From Psettodes erumei (Eukaryota; Chordata; Actinopteri; Pleuronectiformes; Psettodidae): a stretch of 64,000 nt of DNA. Where the stretch lies: contig JAFBJZ010000851.1 of NCBI GenBank assembly GCA_016785225.1, positions 186,001 through 250,000 on the forward strand, given 5' to 3'. Position 1 is the first letter of the stretch; every line of letters begins with the position of its first letter. Below are positions 1 through 13,000 of the stretch, piece by piece. A program made the position numbers and the translations under genes. The notes below the pieces were generated by a model. The model was not told where the DNA came from. It saw only the letters and a list, made by a program, of their open reading frames with translations, and did no database searches.

Positions 1-301
1 CTTCTGTTAACAAGACACAGATAAAACAAGGAAACAAGTTTCGGCATGCTGCATGGGCTGCATGTTAAACAAAATCCATGTGACTAATTGTTGTTTGCTG
101 ACAGTAAATCAGCTTGCAAACCCTCAAACCCTGCTCCTCCTATTTCCAAAATATTTTGATTTATTTTTGTTCACAGGATGATGAAAAGTATTGAAACATA
201 TTTTGCACCTAATATTCTTATGCCATACTAGAAGTTTTCCTGTTTCATGGAGTGTGTGTTGTGAATTCAGTATTACCTGACATTTCTTCTCTCCCCTCTA
301 G
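1..301 (+). other. Upstream intron of the acid phosphatase gene
   Basis: This is the 3' part of the intron before the first visible phosphatase exon, ending in a CTCTCCCCTCTAG acceptor. The missing upstream exon or exons should encode the signal peptide and the mature N-terminus. No other feature is seen. Confidence 0.7.
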
Positions 302-3300
302 TTGTTTCGCCATGGCGACAGATCACCAGTGAAAATCTTTCCTTCAGACCCACACCAAGAGAGCGCCTGGCCACAGGGCTTCGGACAGTTAACACAGGTA
401 AGACCTGGCTGAACTGACCTGTGGCTCAATAGTGCATACACCACTAATTTGTTTGTTTACATTTACGTTTACATAGCTAATGTGCATCTTTGCAGACGGA
501 AGCTATGAATTTTTTACATGTTTTGAGTTATTAAGATAAAAATCCCATAGACTTAAATTGTATATAGATCTGAGCCAAAAAATGTATATATGTTTCAAAA
601 TGGTCAGTATTAAACAGTGATCAACTGTCCATAGGCTCATAATGAGTTATTTTTAGTTATATGCATCATTAAAGTATATGGAGGCCCATTCTGTGGCATT
701 GTATTGTAATACCACAGCACATGTAAAGTACACACATGTACAACACATGTACAGTAAAATCTGTAATGACTCACCAACACCCACATTTTCATTATGAAAT
801 GCAGCTATTCTTGCATAGATTTTCTGCTCTGTGTAAACTACGTTCAGGAGTTGAATGTCAGTGTGACTCTCTCCTCCATGTCTGTATGTGTTTTCAGGAG
901 GGGATGAGGCAGCACTTTGAGCTGGGCCAGTTCCTGAGGAATCGATACAAAGGATTCCTCAACCAATCCTATGACAGACACGAGGTAGGACATGGTCTCA
1001 TGACACCCCCACCCCCACTACCCCCTTGCTGGGATGTTTACACACAGATGTTGATTAATTCATATTCGGGGAAGGAGAATCTTGCCATGTTGGTGTTATA
1101 CGGGTTCCCAGTAGTGCTGGAGTTCCTGGAAGATGATGTTTTCTAGTAGGAGGCCTCAGCAGGAGCCCTGTGTGTGGACTTAACATATTTAATGCTCTGG
1201 TGACAACTTGTGCCATGATTTCTAAAACTGCTCACTTGTACCTCAATGTGTCCCCAGATCTCAGTTCGCAGTACAGACTACGATCGCACCCTGATGAGTG
1301 CTGAGGCCAACCTGGCAGGTCTGAACATCACTCACCTCCTCCTCCTGCTGCTTCTCTCCTGTGCTGCGTCACTCTGTCCTCACCTTCACAGTCTGTATTT
1401 TTCTAGGTCTCTACCCCCCCAGTGGTCAGCAAGTCTTCAACCCCAAACTGATCTGGCAGCCAATACCTGTCCACACCGTGCCACAAAGTGAAGAGAGGGT
1501 ATGTACATGAGCCTCTTGTTTTTCTTTATCATTGTACCTAGGTGTAAGTACTTCCTAGCACTTTGTCTGAGCTTCCTGTTTCTTTTTCTTAGCTTCTCAC
1601 ATTTCCTCTGAGAGACTGTCCTCGCTACACGCAGCTGAGGAAGGACACTGAACACACAGAGGAATATATTAATGTCACCACAACGTACCAGGTACAGTTT
1701 CCTTTCCTTTTCTGGATTGAATCTGAAACTGTGTCCTCTGTAATATTCCTGTGGGGGTTACATGATGTGACTAGAATGGCACTCAGTCGAGCACATACAC
1801 ACAAACCTACACATGTCCCTCAGATTTGGATTATGATCCACATCTGCACTGAAATGTACAAATTTATTCTATACTAAAATCCGAGCTGTGGCCATGCTTT
1901 TAAGTTGACAGTAAGTCACGAATAAATATCCATTTCAATAAAAAATTAAGTGAATTTTCTTAAGTGAGACGAGTTCAGAGTTTATTGTGTCCCTCTCCGC
2001 AGGACATCATTGAGCTGGTGAGGAATAAAACAGGACTGAATGATTCAAATGTGGAAACAGTCTGGAGTGTGTACGACACACTCTTCTGTGAGGTGAGAAC
2101 GCACACAGACAAAAACCCAGAGGTGCACAAAAAACACACATGAAAACCAAGTTCTGTATTGACATGTTTTGTGTTGACTTGTTGCTTTGGCAGTAGCTAC
2201 ATATCACGTTAGAGAAATCCCAGTTTGTATTTTATTTTCTTTTAAAGCACCTGATGTGACTCCTTCTTTCTCAGCAGTTGGATAAAACATGTTCAGCGGA
2301 CCCAGAGACATTTAACATTCATAGCTATCTGGTTTACAACTCAGTTTGTCATAATTTCAAAAGAGGTGTGACCTGCTATTCATGACAAACTGTAGCTGTT
2401 TGTTTTTTAGGCTTGTAACTTGACAGCAATTTGGAAGAACACATGGATATCTGAGGAACAGGACTGTGCAACTAGTAGCTGTTTCACAGCTGGCACGTTT
2501 TTTGTCTTTTTTCATTCCCAAAGGTCACTGCTTGCAGTTTGATCATTACGCATACATGCAGAAAAGGGTGAGGTTCCAAATCTGAGCCAGTATCAATAAA
2601 TCAGGGACAGCGGAGTTCACTGGGGACAGCCTCAGAATAATTAAGCAACAATGTGGGAAATGGTTGCAGAGAGAAAGAGGTGCAGGCAGACTGACTGATG
2701 ATTTCTTATTTTTTTCATGGTGTGTGTATGTATGTGTATGTTTGTTCAGTCACTCCACAACATGACAGCTCCTGACTGGGTGACTCCTGAGGTGATGAAA
2801 AAGCTCAAAGTGCTCAAAGACTTTGGAATTCGGGTAAGAGCAACAACAGTAACTTTGCTTTTATTTAGTTTTTTTTTTCCTTTGGTGTCTAATGATCTAA
2901 ATATGTTGAAGTCAGAAGCATTATAGTGTGATTATAGTTTGATGTCCAATTCTCACAGGTCTTATTTGAAGTCTACAACCAGCAAGAAAAGAGCCGACTG
3001 CAAGGAGGTATGTGCACGTGTGCAGCTCAGTGGAATTCAAAGCGTCACAACAAGGACTTGCAATACATATATTTCATGCTTTTATTTTATTGTTATTGGC
3101 TCACAAGTGTATAGATTCATTTAAAATGGCTCAGAAAATTCCGAAAATATCAGGGCAGTCTATATCTGACATTCTAATTTTATTTTAATAGTTCTTAGAC
3201 AACAGTCGTGTGACATCATATAACCTCACTCATCCTTTAAATACATGAGCAAATGGTGAAATAAGAACTGCTCTTTTGCTCTTTCAGGTATCCTGTTGGG

Positions 3301-3506
3301 TGAAATTGTGAAGAATCTTTCCAAGATGGCCATCCCAGACCCGAAACAGCGACTCAAAATGGTGATGCTGTCAGCGGTGAGCATGTTAAAACAATAAAAC
3401 CATAAGAAGGATTTTTTTGAATTAGTGGTTGGTGAGCCAGCCGTTACCCTCTGTTTCCAGTGTTTGTGCTGAGCTAAGATAAGAGTGCTGTTGATCTTCT
3501 CATGTG

Positions 3507-3560
<54 letters not shown>

Positions 3561-4912
3561 AGCATGACACCACTGTAGCTGCTCTCCAGGCCAGCTTGAA
3601 CGTCTTCAGTGGAAGACAACCACCGTACGCCTCCTGTCACATAATTGAGCTGCATAGGGATGAGAACGGGTAAAACACACTCACCCACCCAACATACTGT
3701 AGACACTTAATCAAGCAGAAAATAAAGAAGGCTCCAAATAATCCATCAGATTATCTGCCTCTATTGGGATTACACTGATATTGACTGTGTAACTGTAAAA
3801 CTACTATTTGTGGGAGACAGCCTGCTGATAGTCAACATATTAGTGTTGCTTTTGATGTTTTGCCAGAAAACAGGAAACTGCCATAACTTCAGTGTACGTG
3901 CACTGATCGCCATCAAACTTCACATGTATGATAATAATCCACTCCCAAAGACATCTACATAATCATATTCCATAAAAGCGAAACCACCACCTATTGGCAA
4001 CAGGAAATGGCACGTTTTGTACTTTGATGTTGAACATACGGTAGCTCCATCAGATGGAGCTGAGATTTACTTTGGTGAACTCCGAGAGATTGTAGATGCT
4101 GGATTCTGAAGATGCCGTGCTCCCACCTCATGGCGTCCCCGTGGCGGGCGTGGGGAAGTTGGAACCCTCGCCATCGCGATCGAAAGCGCTATAAGTCGCA
4201 CATACCTCGTCCGATCCACCTCAAATTACACACGTGTGATCGGAGCGGTGGCCTGAAGAGATCTGCGGGACTATGTCGTTGCATTGTCGTAGTGCCACCT
4301 ATTGGTGACAGGAGGAAATGTTCAAAAACGCCTCCCCGTCTTGGTTTTTGATTTATTTTAAATGTAACATTTTGACAACTACAGTTTATAAAGGCAACCT
4401 CTCGTTCCTCTCGTTCCTCTCTCTGCCTCCAGTTCTGCATCAGTGTCCATGTTTTACCGAAACGACAGCACAGTGGAACCGTACCCACTGCAGTTACCCG
4501 GCTGCTCCCTCGACTGTCCCCTGGATGACTTTGTGAGAATTACAAAGGCCTCTATTTCAGACGACAGAGACAAGGAGTGTCAAGTGACTTCCAAAGGGAA
4601 AGATACAGGTGAGTGGCTCGCACACACACACACGCACACACACGCACACACTCCAATTTAAAAACTGCTAAAATAAAAAAGAAGATGATTGATTGTGCCA
4701 CCATTTCCTCCATTCTTCCTTCCTCTTTTTCTCTTGCCATCTCAACTTGTATCTCTCTGTTTTCAGAGTTGATCATCAGTCTGGTGGTGTCCAGCTGTCT
4801 GCTCTTCATCCTCATCCTCCTCCTCCTCTGGTTGATTTGTTGGAAGAAGGAGCTGATCAGCAACCGGGGGTACCACCATGTGATCAACCAAGAAGTCAGA
4901 GAGGAATCCTGA
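302..4912 (+). CDS. acp2: Lysosomal/prostatic-type histidine acid phosphatase, 5' partial
   Basis: This is a type I membrane acid phosphatase that hydrolyses phosphomonoesters in the lumen of lysosomes or the secretory route. Twelve exons join in phase: 302-397, 898-984, 1258-1318, 1407-1498, 1593-1691, 2003-2092, 2750-2833, 2959-3007, 3288-3376, 3563-3669, 4433-4608 and 4767-4912, giving 391 residues. The first visible exon holds the catalytic RHGDRSP motif, and exon 10 opens with the HD dipeptide that supplies the proton donor. STDYDRTLMSA, WQPIPVHTVP and PPYASCH are family signatures. NxS/T sites include NQS, NVT, NKT, NMT, NLS and NDS. The last exon encodes one membrane span (about LIISL to LLWLIC) and a short tail with GYHHV, like the tyrosine sorting signal of LAP. 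The signal-peptide exon lies left of the window. The tail and YDTLFCE favour acp2; YRND..EPYPL also resembles ACP3, so the paralogue is uncertain. Confidence 0.88.
3509..3556 (+). repeat. (GT)24 microsatellite at a 3' splice site
   Basis: An uninterrupted GT dinucleotide run lies in intron 9 of the acid phosphatase gene. Only TTGCAG separates it from coding exon 10, so it occupies the place of the usual polypyrimidine tract. Confidence 0.95.
3840..4335. repeat. Probable interspersed repeat in acid phosphatase intron 10
   Basis: A block of different base composition sits in the 763-bp intron between exons 10 and 11. It has an AT-rich half, then a CpG-rich half (about 4110-4290) with GCGATCG-like runs. 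The phrase CCACCTATTGG(C/T)(A/G)ACAGG occurs in the same orientation near 3989 and 4292, at both ends of the block. Fish genomes carry dispersed repeats with this kind of phrase. The family name is not assigned, and transposon origin is inferred from composition and the repeated phrase only. Confidence 0.45.
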
Positions 4913-5665
4913 CAAAAGCACAGGCTCCTCCCTCGGAAATCTCTAAGCCGCCTCGCATCGTGGGACGGCAGCGATGATGATGAACTCTAAAACTCCTGAG
5001 TATACCCGTCCAATGGCATCATCATCAACTCTGGTTCGGGACCTATATTGATTCTGTCTTATTTTTACAAGCAGGGAATTTCTTAAATAATTTCAGGATC
5101 ATTTCAAATTAAGATTTTAGGAAGAGAGGAACAGATTTTGAAAAGCTGCTTAAGCATCATTCTACACTAATATGATAAGTGAGGAGTGAGAAAATGGTTG
5201 GGGGGCCAGAAAAACACAGGGAAAACATTTTTTCATCTAACAGTCATGCAAAGTAACCACTGTGTTCCCACACAATTTAATATCCAATCAACCATATGAG
5301 TTCAATATTTTAACAAACATGACCCTGAGTTCCACTTGGAATGACACTGTGTTCATTGTCTGGTCTGGGCTTTTTAGACTGCGTGCTTTGGGATGTGAAC
5401 TGCTGCAGATATGTGTAGAAAGTCAATGCTTATTTCCAAGTGATGTCTTGGAAAAACCTACTCATTTGTTTTTTTTTTCTTTAGTATACAGTGTTTTGCA
5501 TCACCTTTTCCCAGTGGGTTGGTGCTTCCTTTAAAATGGGGCTCAGATAATCCTTTACTTGATTACAAAAGAGCTAAACTGTTGACTTTATTAACACACA
5601 ATTGGTTAGAGTGTATTGTATTTGTGTTAATAATGCATGTGTACAAAGATCTGCTAATCAATCAA

Positions 5666-5699
<34 letters not shown>

Positions 5700-6055
5700 C
5701 TCTGATGCCTAAAATCCAAGATGCCTTAAATATTTCATAATTGGGCAATATGGCGTCTGCTCAGGGGCCCCAGGTTTACTCCATATTATTTGATTTGACA
5801 TCATTTGATTGATCACTTTGTTATGTTGAGCTCATTATGATTAAACACAACGTGTTTAATCAAATTGCTGAGGTTTTTTTCTCCTTTTTTGTTTAATTAA
5901 GCATCTATTCAACTGACCCTTTCTGCTGTACAGTGGTGTACAGTACTGGGGAAATAATGAAACTGCCATGTTAAGACGGAGAACTCCTGTTTGGTGGTTT
6001 AACGTTGGATTACTGTTGAAGCAGAAGGATTTTAATAAATCTTTATTGAAGAAAA
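4913..6055 (+). other. acp2: Acid phosphatase 3' UTR with poly(A) signal
   Basis: Noncoding sequence follows the TGA stop. An AATAAA hexamer at 6034-6039 is followed by T/G-rich sequence (GTGATTTCTTTGTCC), a plausible cleavage site near 6055. A (GT)n microsatellite lies at 5669-5697. No open frame in this stretch looks coding. Confidence 0.6.
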
Positions 6056-8869
6056 AGTGATTTCTTTGTCCTACAAACAAAACGTGTTCATGTTGGCAGG
6101 TCTCATTTCTGGTGCAGTGCTTTCACTTATAGCTTCCTGAAATGTGCTGTGTTGGGGAAAATGGCAACTAAACCACAAACCATGTCGGTGCAGTGAGTTT
6201 GCAAACTTCTGTCTGGACTTAATTCAGATGTTCCTGGTAAACTTGTTAAGTGGTAAATTCAACCACATGACCAGCTGTGTGTGTTGGTGGGAAAAGTCAG
6301 AACCAGCCAGACCCACACTAGCAAATACAATCAGGGCATTGATTTTTGGTGGCTTGAACTTGTACAATTTGTCCTTCTGTATATAAGTCTGGGTGGTGTC
6401 TGGCACAAAACTGTTGATGCACAAAATGTTATTTTTTTGTGTAATGCTTGAAATTACACTTTTATAGATTAATATTCTGGTTCGCCTTCATCTTAAAAAC
6501 AGTGCAGTGGGCCTTTATTGAAACATGGTAGTGCTTTTCTTGCATACATCATTAGTGATCTGTCACACAATAGGTTACATTCAGTATGGCCACGGATAAA
6601 ACAGTCCATAACAAAAAAATTCATCACTGCTTTTTCATAGCAGATAGAGCAAATAACATTTTCACACAAATAATATCACTTTGGAAAGAAAATATGACAC
6701 TGAGTTCTTGCACTCTGATGCAGAAGCATGCACTGCAGATAATCATTTTTCCATAGACAAATTGAACAGGTCGAACTTGTTGATACTAGAGATGTTTTAC
6801 TTTAAAGCATGAACAGCAGCCTACATCAACTAAATGACTGTACCAGTAATTTTGCTCCAAGACACAGAACTGGGCTTTTGAGTTCTGGCAGCTCAAGCTC
6901 AAGTCAAGCCCAGCTGCAATGATGCTTTTTTTGTTTTCTCCTATTAAATCAAAGTTTACATGGTCATTTACAGTTGAGTTCATCGACAGCTGAAGTCTGC
7001 TCAAGTACCGTGGGCATCTTTTATTCCCCTCAGTCCAGACAAACCTACTTAGCACAGATGTACTTCTTCTGGTCCGAGAACTGGGTCATCGACAAAGATG
7101 TTCCATAGAAGTAAATATGGCTGCCAGACCACAGTCTGTAGTGAGATTCAGAAAATGTGTGAGATTGTGGAAGACAATGGGGGGAAGGAAAAAATAAACT
7201 ATAAAATCTGTTAGACACTAGTAATCTGTGTAAAAATAAAAAAACTGTATAAAAGCACACTTACAAAACAAAAATCTATCACACACACGTACACATTTGG
7301 ATTTGAAATCGATTTGCCTGGACAATTAAAAAGACTCTTCATCCCACCATTTCCTGTGCAAAAATATTTTCCTTAACGAATGAAAGATATGAGAAATGGG
7401 ATGGCACGTTGATGTTTGCTTTCGCTAAAGCTAAATATTAACATACAGAGTACAGAAGACTGCTGAAGAAAACTCACAGAATGAGATGAAAACCTACATT
7501 CAGGCCCCAATGGCCTTTTTCTTCGAAGGCGAACTTCTAAGTGCAAATTGTTGTCTCAGCTCTCAAAAGGATCAGATGAAGGCTTTTTGGTCAGAAATAC
7601 TGTATCAGAGACATTTCTGCCCTGTTAACAAACAATCCCCAAAAGTCGAGTGTAAGTTATTTAAACTTTAATCGACAAGATATTGATAATGCTGTGTTTT
7701 GACGGTGTTTGAAGCGGTACTGTGACATATTTCCGCCATTTTGATATGTTTGATTAAGCTTGTGGCAATAACACTCATATGGCAGCTACATTTGAATTAC
7801 ATGTACATTTTGGGGCTGCTCGAAGTTTATATGGATGATATTTGCGAACACTGAAATGAACCGAGCAGTATTTCGATAATATCAGTTAAGAGAATTGCAA
7901 AAAAGGCTTATTTTACATGTCCAACTGTACAAGAAGCCATATGAGTAAGGTAGGATGGAGTAGCCAGGCTAATAGTCTTAAGCTTGCTAACATCATTTGT
8001 ACATCTTTCCAACTGTGTGGCACCGGAATTAACTGTTTTGAAAGCATGATAATTTGCTCCTAAGAAGATATTATTACGAAGTCTGTGATTTGCGGGTCTC
8101 ATTGTTCGACTTTCTTTGTTAAACATAGTATGACTTTAAGATAACTGTTAGCACTGGCGAGAAGTTAACCCTCACTGCACCGACAGCTAGCGGCGAAATT
8201 AGCATGAGCTAACTCCTGTCGTGATGTATTCAGAGCTAAAAGTGAGAGCCAAAAGTAGGGCCATTTACTGTTCTTTTCAGCATAACTCAACCATTTAATG
8301 CTATTTAAAACGATTTTTGCAACCCAGAGCTGGAGAAATGCTGAGTTAATACAGCGTTTTGACTGACTTTTCTAGCATTAGCCACGTTAGCTTGATAAGG
8401 CCGCTACACAGCTCCTGTATGTGCTTTCCACCGAAACGCAGCGTAATCAAATTTACAAGCAATGCGAAAAAGAGGCTAATGAGAATGATGATTATCTGGT
8501 CCCTGATGATTTAACGTTCACAAATAACAATCTGACCGAAACATTTTATAGAATTAAAAGTTTGGTCTTTGCAGTTTTTTAGATGGATTAGCCATGTTTG
8601 TGCCAAAACTCTGGTCCAACACCTGCACTTGCTCTTTTTCTGGTCCATTCATGTCATTTGAAGATGGTGAAGTCCTCAAATAAGTAGTCCTGGCACAACA
8701 ACTTCCCAGTTGCTGATTCCACCACATTTCTCCAGGATAAATTGGCAAACCATTTTTGTACCCAACTTGGTCCTCAGCAATCTTTCAGATTATAACTAAA
8801 TGCACCTGCTGTGATGGAGTTGGGGGAGCAAAACATTGATGCAAATGGTGACAATCACCTTTTCTAAGC
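6056..8869 (-). other. gpr137c: Probable long gpr137c 3' UTR and convergent intergenic gap
   Basis: No protein-like open frame is found on either strand. A minus-strand AATAAA (TTTATT at 6514-6519) could end a gpr137c transcript with a 3' UTR of about 2.35 kb; another candidate TTTATT is near 7018-7023. The two genes therefore converge tail-to-tail with only a few hundred bases between putative poly(A) sites. The assignment as UTR is inferred. Confidence 0.4.
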
Positions 8870-10034
8870 TTAATTCTGTGGGGTGGAGAAATACGTTTGC
8901 GAGCCGCAGTAATAATTTTGTGGCGTGGAATAGTAGTTACTGTGATGGTGGTGGTGGTAGTTGTTGTTCTGGGGGGTGGAATAGTAGTTGTGATGGTGGT
9001 GGTGACTCTGGGTGTTCCCATAGGCGAAGAGGACGGGGGCGGTGGAGGACGGTGGCTGCTGGGCTTGTGCCATGCCCGCTGTCAGAGGCCCGTTGCCCTG
9101 GATGGAGCCGTACCAACTGGATGCGCCCAGCTGGGGAGTGGTGGAGAGGCTGAGAGAAGAGGGGAGGAAAGAGGGTGAGGGAAATCAATTGGGGAAAGTA
9201 TTGATTTTTCAATACAAAGCTTACGTAAAGTTAAGTTTAACTTGGTGTTAATAATGATCTGTGATTGAAAAAGGGTTACTAACAGGCTGTATTTGTGTTT
9301 GTGTGTTTGTGCACCCACCTAGCCCGATCAGCCCTGCTGGTAATGCTTCTGGACAGGTCATCATCACTGTCATACCGTCGAGGGTTATCAAAGAAATACG
9401 CTCTGGAGCTGAAACTGTGGCTGTTGATCATCCCTCCTGGAGCCTTTGAGATACAGGCACAGAGATGTTCAAGCCTCATTGTGGTTTACAGCACATGAGA
9501 AAGCTCATTTGCGCCTGTAACTTTGTTGTTTTACCAGGTTTTGGTTGGGTCTCTGGACTCTGAAGAAAACCACCACCAGGCTGGTAGGTAGCAGCTCCCA
9601 GAAGAACAAAATGATCCCAAACACGATATAGGCTTCACCGCTGATTTCCTGCACGTCAGCCTGTACAGCGCACACACATTATAATTCACCTGTAAAGACT
9701 GTCACTTGGTATATCAGCTATAGTATTGAGGGCACACGCTCACAGACACAAATGCACAACTGTCGATTGACAGCAGTTCGACAGGCAGATTAGAGGAAAA
9801 AATTGTCATGTCAGATTATGTCTCACACTAGACATATAATAGATGTGCACACACACACACACAGATGATGGAACGCTTTCAAATGACTGTCCATCTCAAG
9901 GTCTGAGCCCTGATGTAGGTCAATACACACACACACACACACACACACGTTATATTACACACACGCTATTTATAGCCAAACAAAGCCCTTTACCCCAGTA
10001 AGCATTGCTTTCCCAAATCTCCTGAAATGGATTG

Positions 10035-10069
<35 letters not shown>

Positions 10070-13000
10070 AATTTCTGGCTAAAGAAATTCACATGTATAA
10101 CTGATTAGACTGGGTACATTACCTGATCGGACACGCTGTACCAGCCATAATTAAAGGGACTGGGTCTGTCCTGTGGTGACAGAGCCACCACCACAAGGTT
10201 GTAACAGGCTCTGGATGTGTAGAGGAGAATCACCACTGCTCCAATGGCAGTTGCCTGGCACACTGATGTACCCTGGAGGAAGGGTTACTGGGCTTATTAC
10301 AAGCTTAGGCTCATGTATCAGATAGCTATTGGTCTGTCATTGAATGTCAGATATGGGCCACAGATAAGACTGATTCCTCGCTGTGACCAAAATGAGAGAC
10401 TTCAGGCCAGGAATGAAGTTTTAGGCAACATAAATGTAAGCATATGTGCATTTCAACATGATAGCAGTAATCATGAGTCACAATATACTGTTTGCATCTT
10501 TCAAAATAGACGACAGTGAGTTTTAGCTTTTGCATTTTGTCAATATCAACAAGAGAATTTCTGTTATTTAACACAAAGCAGCATCACAACAAGTTTGCAG
10601 GAGTAAAATACAGTGTAAAATGAGGAATGTTATGCATACATGGGTTTTTACCTTTGATTCAAGGTAAACGTTGGCAGAGGACATCTTGGCGATCTTGTAG
10701 ATGCAGACGGCCAGAGAGATGGCACACAAGACAAACAGACTGTCGTTGATCAGGACTCGGGCCAAGACTGCATGTCTGATCCCCCCATCGCTGGACACAT
10801 AACGGTAACAAACAGGTTGTCATAGTAACACAAAAACCAATATGTAGGAAGAAATGTTTTAATAGGCTGCATTTTGGGGGGTTTACCTTGGTGATTCTGA
10901 GCGCTCCAGCGCACCCTGCACTAACAGTGCACAAGTTAGATTCACCACCAGGAAAAATACACTAAGACACAGGAAGAACAAACGTAGAGGAACCCTGCAG
11001 AGGTAAAGATGAAGGAAAGTACAGTGAGAGGGTGGCCAAAAAATGAATTTACGTTTATGCTATCCATCATCTTATTAAAATTCAGAAGGTTCTGCTGCGA
11101 ACCAACTTGAAGAAGGAAAAGAAAGAGAGGAGAAGAATGATGGAGAGAGCTTAATAAAATCATGCAACCATATTTTGAATTTCTATCTGTGACAGTCAAG
11201 GACAAAGAATATTAGATGATGTCAGATGTGGACAGAAAAGGGAGAAACTGCAATTTACATGCCAAAAACCACAAACCATATCGGACATTTACAAACCAGC
11301 GAGGTCAATTCAGCAACAGACTTACTTGTATTTGGTGAGCTCTGGGGAATACTTGGCTTTAGCCTTAAACATCACCTGTACACAGAAAATACAAAGAAAT
11401 ATTATTGCAGACATTCAGTGATGTCCATATGTGTAACTGTTTTGCCACATTATCCATTTCTATGGGGGACATTTATTTATTCTTAATAAAGAAACCAAAT
11501 GAGAAGAGGAGGTAGAGGGAAAGAAAACTAAAGGGTGGTGGGATTCTTTTAGCAGCCGAGTGTGAACTTCACAGAGCCTGAGCAGATTCCTGTGTGTCAG
11601 TGAAGTACACACACCCACACGTTTATGCAGCATACATTCCAGTAATGCAAGAAAAACCAAGCAAGGGTCCACATCACATAACAGTGTGTATGTATAGACC
11701 ATGTTACAGATTCTTATTTGCAGTTGACTTTCATATTTATTGTCAATGTGATTTTTTTTGTGCTGAAAGAAAGACAAATGGTGGTTGTTGATGCATCACA
11801 AACATCTGCGACATTCCCATTTATTTTGAAAGATAACATAACAGTGACTCACACTTCCTCCTGTTCATTTGCTTCTGCAGTGAAATATTTTGGTGTACAG
11901 AAAGCAAGGCATTTTAGATTTTTTGCTTTCTATCTATAAAATGTCAGAAAATGCCTGTTGTAATGCCCCACAGCCCCAGTGGCATTTTCATATATCCATC
12001 CAATGCGACAAGGCCTAAAGATCATTAACTTGATTGTACTTCCTGGCATGAAAATGATCTAATAGAGAGTCAAAACGTGCTGCCAGCTGCTCTGCTGCCA
12101 ACATGTTATCTGTGGTGACCTAAAAAAACCCAAACAAACTGTACAAAAGTCCAATTCAAGTGTACAAATGCTGGGACGCTGACCTCCTGTGATCTCGTTC
12201 ACTCACTTTGTGGGATGACTTTTTGAAAGCAGTTTATTCAGTTATGAAGTGGAACAAACAGGCAAGGAAACATCTGTCACCTCAATTGGTCCACAGTGGT
12301 AATGACTCATTTTTGATATTATATCACGAAACAGTGGCTACAAAAGCATGGAAAATTGCTCAACAAAGTCGACATTCAGTTTCAACACACACAGACACAC
12401 ACGCCTACACTCGCACGCATAGACACTCAGTCTTTTGTGTGAGGATGTAGGCCAGAAGGAGGTAATTTGCAACCTAGAAAATGAAGCAACCAGCCGAACA
12501 GAGCACTACTGCATCACATACTTTATGTAAACTACGCGTGTGTCAGACATCAACACAAAATGAGGCTAAATCCACATTTTCTCTCAGTGGAGAATGAGAT
12601 TTGTGAGATCTGATAGCTTTAACTGATCATCAGCACTATATCTGTATGTCGGCAGCTCAGGCTAAAATGTAAAGAGGGGGAAGTAAATCACAGGTCAAGA
12701 CTCCTGACTCATCAGAAACCGTGTATTTCCACATACACTCACACACACGTGTGTGTCAGACCGTTTCACATGGGCATGATGTTATATCAGCTTGCAGCTC
12801 ACGCCATTTATTACTCTGAGTGACTTCAACATTAAACAGTGATGCTCAGCAGTGAAGCACTAATGCAGGAACTGTGTTGTGACATTGTTGTGACACAAAT
12901 TATTCATCAAACTGGCTAACCTTGCTAAGACTCAGAGTTTGTGTTACTGTGTGCAGACAGTCTAGTGATGGAACCACAGCTCTGCACTCTTGTAAAACTC

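Noticed and set aside
8785..9318. Several overlapping plus-strand and alternative-frame open frames rich in Gly, Val or Pro
   Set aside because: They are shadows of the last gpr137c exons; the His/STPQN frame joins the upstream exon in the correct phase.
9925..10067. Regularly spaced repeats, considered as a CRISPR-like array
   Set aside because: They are plain CA microsatellites in a vertebrate intron, without unique spacers.
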